From assembly GCA_013139935.1 (NCBI GenBank), contig WSZX01000267.1, positions 1 through 5,774 of the forward strand: a stretch of DNA of 5,774 nt, in the 5' to 3' direction. This stretch comes from Ardenticatenales bacterium (GTDB lineage Bacteria; Chloroflexota; Anaerolineae; Promineifilales; UBA4811). A program made the position numbers and the translations under genes. The first letter of the stretch is position 1. Each line of letters begins with the position of its first letter. The notes beneath the pieces were generated by a model. The model did no database searches. It saw nothing but the letters and a program-made list of their open reading frames with translations, and had not been told where the DNA came from. This document shows, in pieces, positions 4,487-5,774 of this stretch.

Positions 4487-5774
4487 ATGTCCCGCACGTG
4501 CCCCTTGGAGCGAATCCGGAATATCGGAATCATAGCTCACATTGATGCCGGTAAGACTACGACGACCGAGCGAGTGCTTTTCTACACCGGCAAGACCCAC
4601 CGGATGGGGAGCGTGGACGCTGGGACGACAGTCACTGACTGGATGGCGCAGGAACGAGAACGGGGCATCACCATCACGGCTGCGGCGATTACCGCCTACT
4701 GGCGCGAACATCAGATCAATATCATTGATACACCGGGTCACATTGACTTTACCGCAGAGGTGCAGCGCAGCCTGCGAGTGTTGGATGGGGGCATAGTTAT
4801 TTTCGATGCTGTTGCCGGCGTCGAGCCTCAGTCGGAGACCGTTTGGCGGCAAGCTGACCTTTACAACGTGCCACGCATCTGTTTTGTCAACAAGATGGAT
4901 CGCGTGGGCTCGAATCTTGAGCGCACGGTAGAGATGGTTCGGGAGCGGCTCGGTGCCAATCCCATTCTCCTCCAGCTTCCCATTGGAGTTGAGGGCGGGT
5001 TTCGGGGTGTGGTTGATCTACTGGCCATGCGGGCGATTACCTGGGGAGCAGATGATCTGGGAGCGGAGCCTCTGTTTGAGCCCGTTCCGGCTACCCTGAT
5101 GGAGAAAGCCGAGGAAGCTCGGATGCGGCTCGTGGAGCGGATTGTAGAGACCGATGATGATCTGACCCTTAAATACCTGGAGGGGGAAGAAATCAGACCG
5201 GCAGAACTCCGTGCCGCATTGCGGGCTGCGGCCTTGCGCGGTGACATCACCCCGGTCCTGTGTGGGAGCACCCTGAGGAACAAGGGGGTCCAGCCTCTGC
5301 TGGATGCGATTGTGGACTTTCTTCCCTCGCCGCTTGACGTAGACGCGATCGTGGGAACCAATCCTTTTACCAAGAAGGAAGAGCATCGCGAAGCGGATGA
5401 TTCCAAACCGGCCACAGCCTTGATATTCAAAATCTCCACTGATCCTTATGTGGGCCGCCTGGCCTATTTGCGCATCTATTCCGGCAGCATTCGGACTGGG
5501 CAATCCCTGCTGAACACCAGCAAGGGAAAGAGGGAACGGATAGGGCGGTTGGTTCGTATGCATGCCGATCGGCGCGAGGATGTCAAGAGTGTGTTTGCTG
5601 GCGACATCATTGCCGTGCCGGGCTTGAAACGTTCCTTTACCGGCGACACGCTTTGCGACCCCAAATTCCCGATCCTGCTGGAGACGATCTCCTTTCCCGA
5701 GCCTGTTATCTCGGTGGCGATCGAACCACGTACAGCAGCGGATCAGGATCGGATGATGGATGCGCTGGGGCGGT
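4487..5774 (+). CDS. fusA: Elongation factor G, 5' part (3' end cut by window)
   Basis: EF-G is the GTPase that drives tRNA-mRNA translocation and, with RRF, ribosome recycling. The 429 visible residues are open to the window edge; family members have about 690-700, so about 265 are missing. The GTPase motifs are G1 AHIDAGKTTTTE (17-28), switch I/G2 RERGITI with T62, G3 DTPGH (81-85) with the catalytic His85, G4 NKMD (135-138) and G5 CGSTLRNKG (259-267). The G' subdomain spans roughly 160-255. Domain II starts near residue 307 (KPATALIFKISTDPYVG) and domain III near 403 (FPEPVISVAIEP). The ATG start gives the usual short lead (MSRTCPLERIRNIGI) before the P-loop. G5 reads GST where GSA is usual. 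It is third in the str operon; tuf may follow outside the window. Tetracycline-protection proteins and EF-G2 paralogues are less likely given the rpsL-rpsG context, though a paralogue cannot be excluded from the 5' part alone. Confidence 0.96.
   Translation, partial: MSRTCPLERIRNIGIIAHIDAGKTTTTERVLFYTGKTHRMGSVDAGTTVTDWMAQERERGITITAAAITAYWREHQINIIDTPGHIDFTAEVQRSLRVLDGGIVIFDAVAGVEPQSETVWRQADLYNVPRICFVNKMDRVGSNLERTVEMVRERLGANPILLQLPIGVEGGFRGVVDLLAMRAITWGADDLGAEPLFEPVPATLMEKAEEARMRLVERIVETDDDLTLKYLEGEEIRPAELRAALRAAALRGDITPVLCGSTLRNKGVQPLLDAIVDFLPSPLDVDAIVGTNPFTKKEEHREADDSKPATALIFKISTDPYVGRLAYLRIYSGSIRTGQSLLNTSKGKRERIGRLVRMHADRREDVKSVFAGDIIAVPGLKRSFTGDTLCDPKFPILLETISFPEPVISVAIEPRTAADQDRMMDALGR

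Noticed and set aside
4542..4796. Short + frame inside fusA
   Set aside because: It is out of frame with clear EF-G motifs (G1 to G3), which run uninterrupted from 4487.

Overview
This window is a core information-processing locus. It holds the 3' part of rpoB (RNA polymerase beta subunit, cut by the left edge), a 187-base intergenic stretch, complete rpsL (S12) and rpsG (S7), and the 5' part of fusA (elongation factor G, cut by the right edge). All genes are on the + strand. Protein features suggest a non-proteobacterial lineage. S12 has the about 15-residue N-terminal insertion seen in Bacillus-type S12 and absent from E. coli. EF-G and RpoB have wording I associate with Chloroflexota (for example HIDFTAEVQRSLRVLDGG in EF-G). 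That assignment is from memory and tentative.

Layout: rpoB runs from the edge to 3348. A near-consensus sigma-A/sigma-70 promoter (TTGACA, 17-base spacer, TAGAAT with a TG extension) straddles the end of rpoB, and its -35 box contains the rpoB stop codon. A leader of about 155 bases with two clear inverted repeats follows. Then come rpsL (GTG start, 3536-3955), a 24-base gap, rpsG (3980-4450), a 36-base gap, and fusA (4487 to the edge). The last three form the classical str operon, here apparently with its own promoter.

The genes supply transcription (beta subunit), the decoding centre (S12), the head of the 30S subunit (S7) and translocation (EF-G). I found no mobile element, CRISPR array, tRNA or rRNA.

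The points most worth a second look are: (1) a tryptophan-rich insertion of about 150 residues near the C-terminus of RpoB, with degenerate repeats of about 26 residues; (2) the lack of rpoC between rpoB and rpsL, where it usually sits; (3) the promoter overlapping the rpoB stop codon; (4) a leader hairpin that pairs a consensus Shine-Dalgarno sequence with a copy of the 16S rRNA 3' tail; and (5) a substitution at a conserved rifamycin-contact arginine. None proves a new system; the insertion is the strongest candidate.
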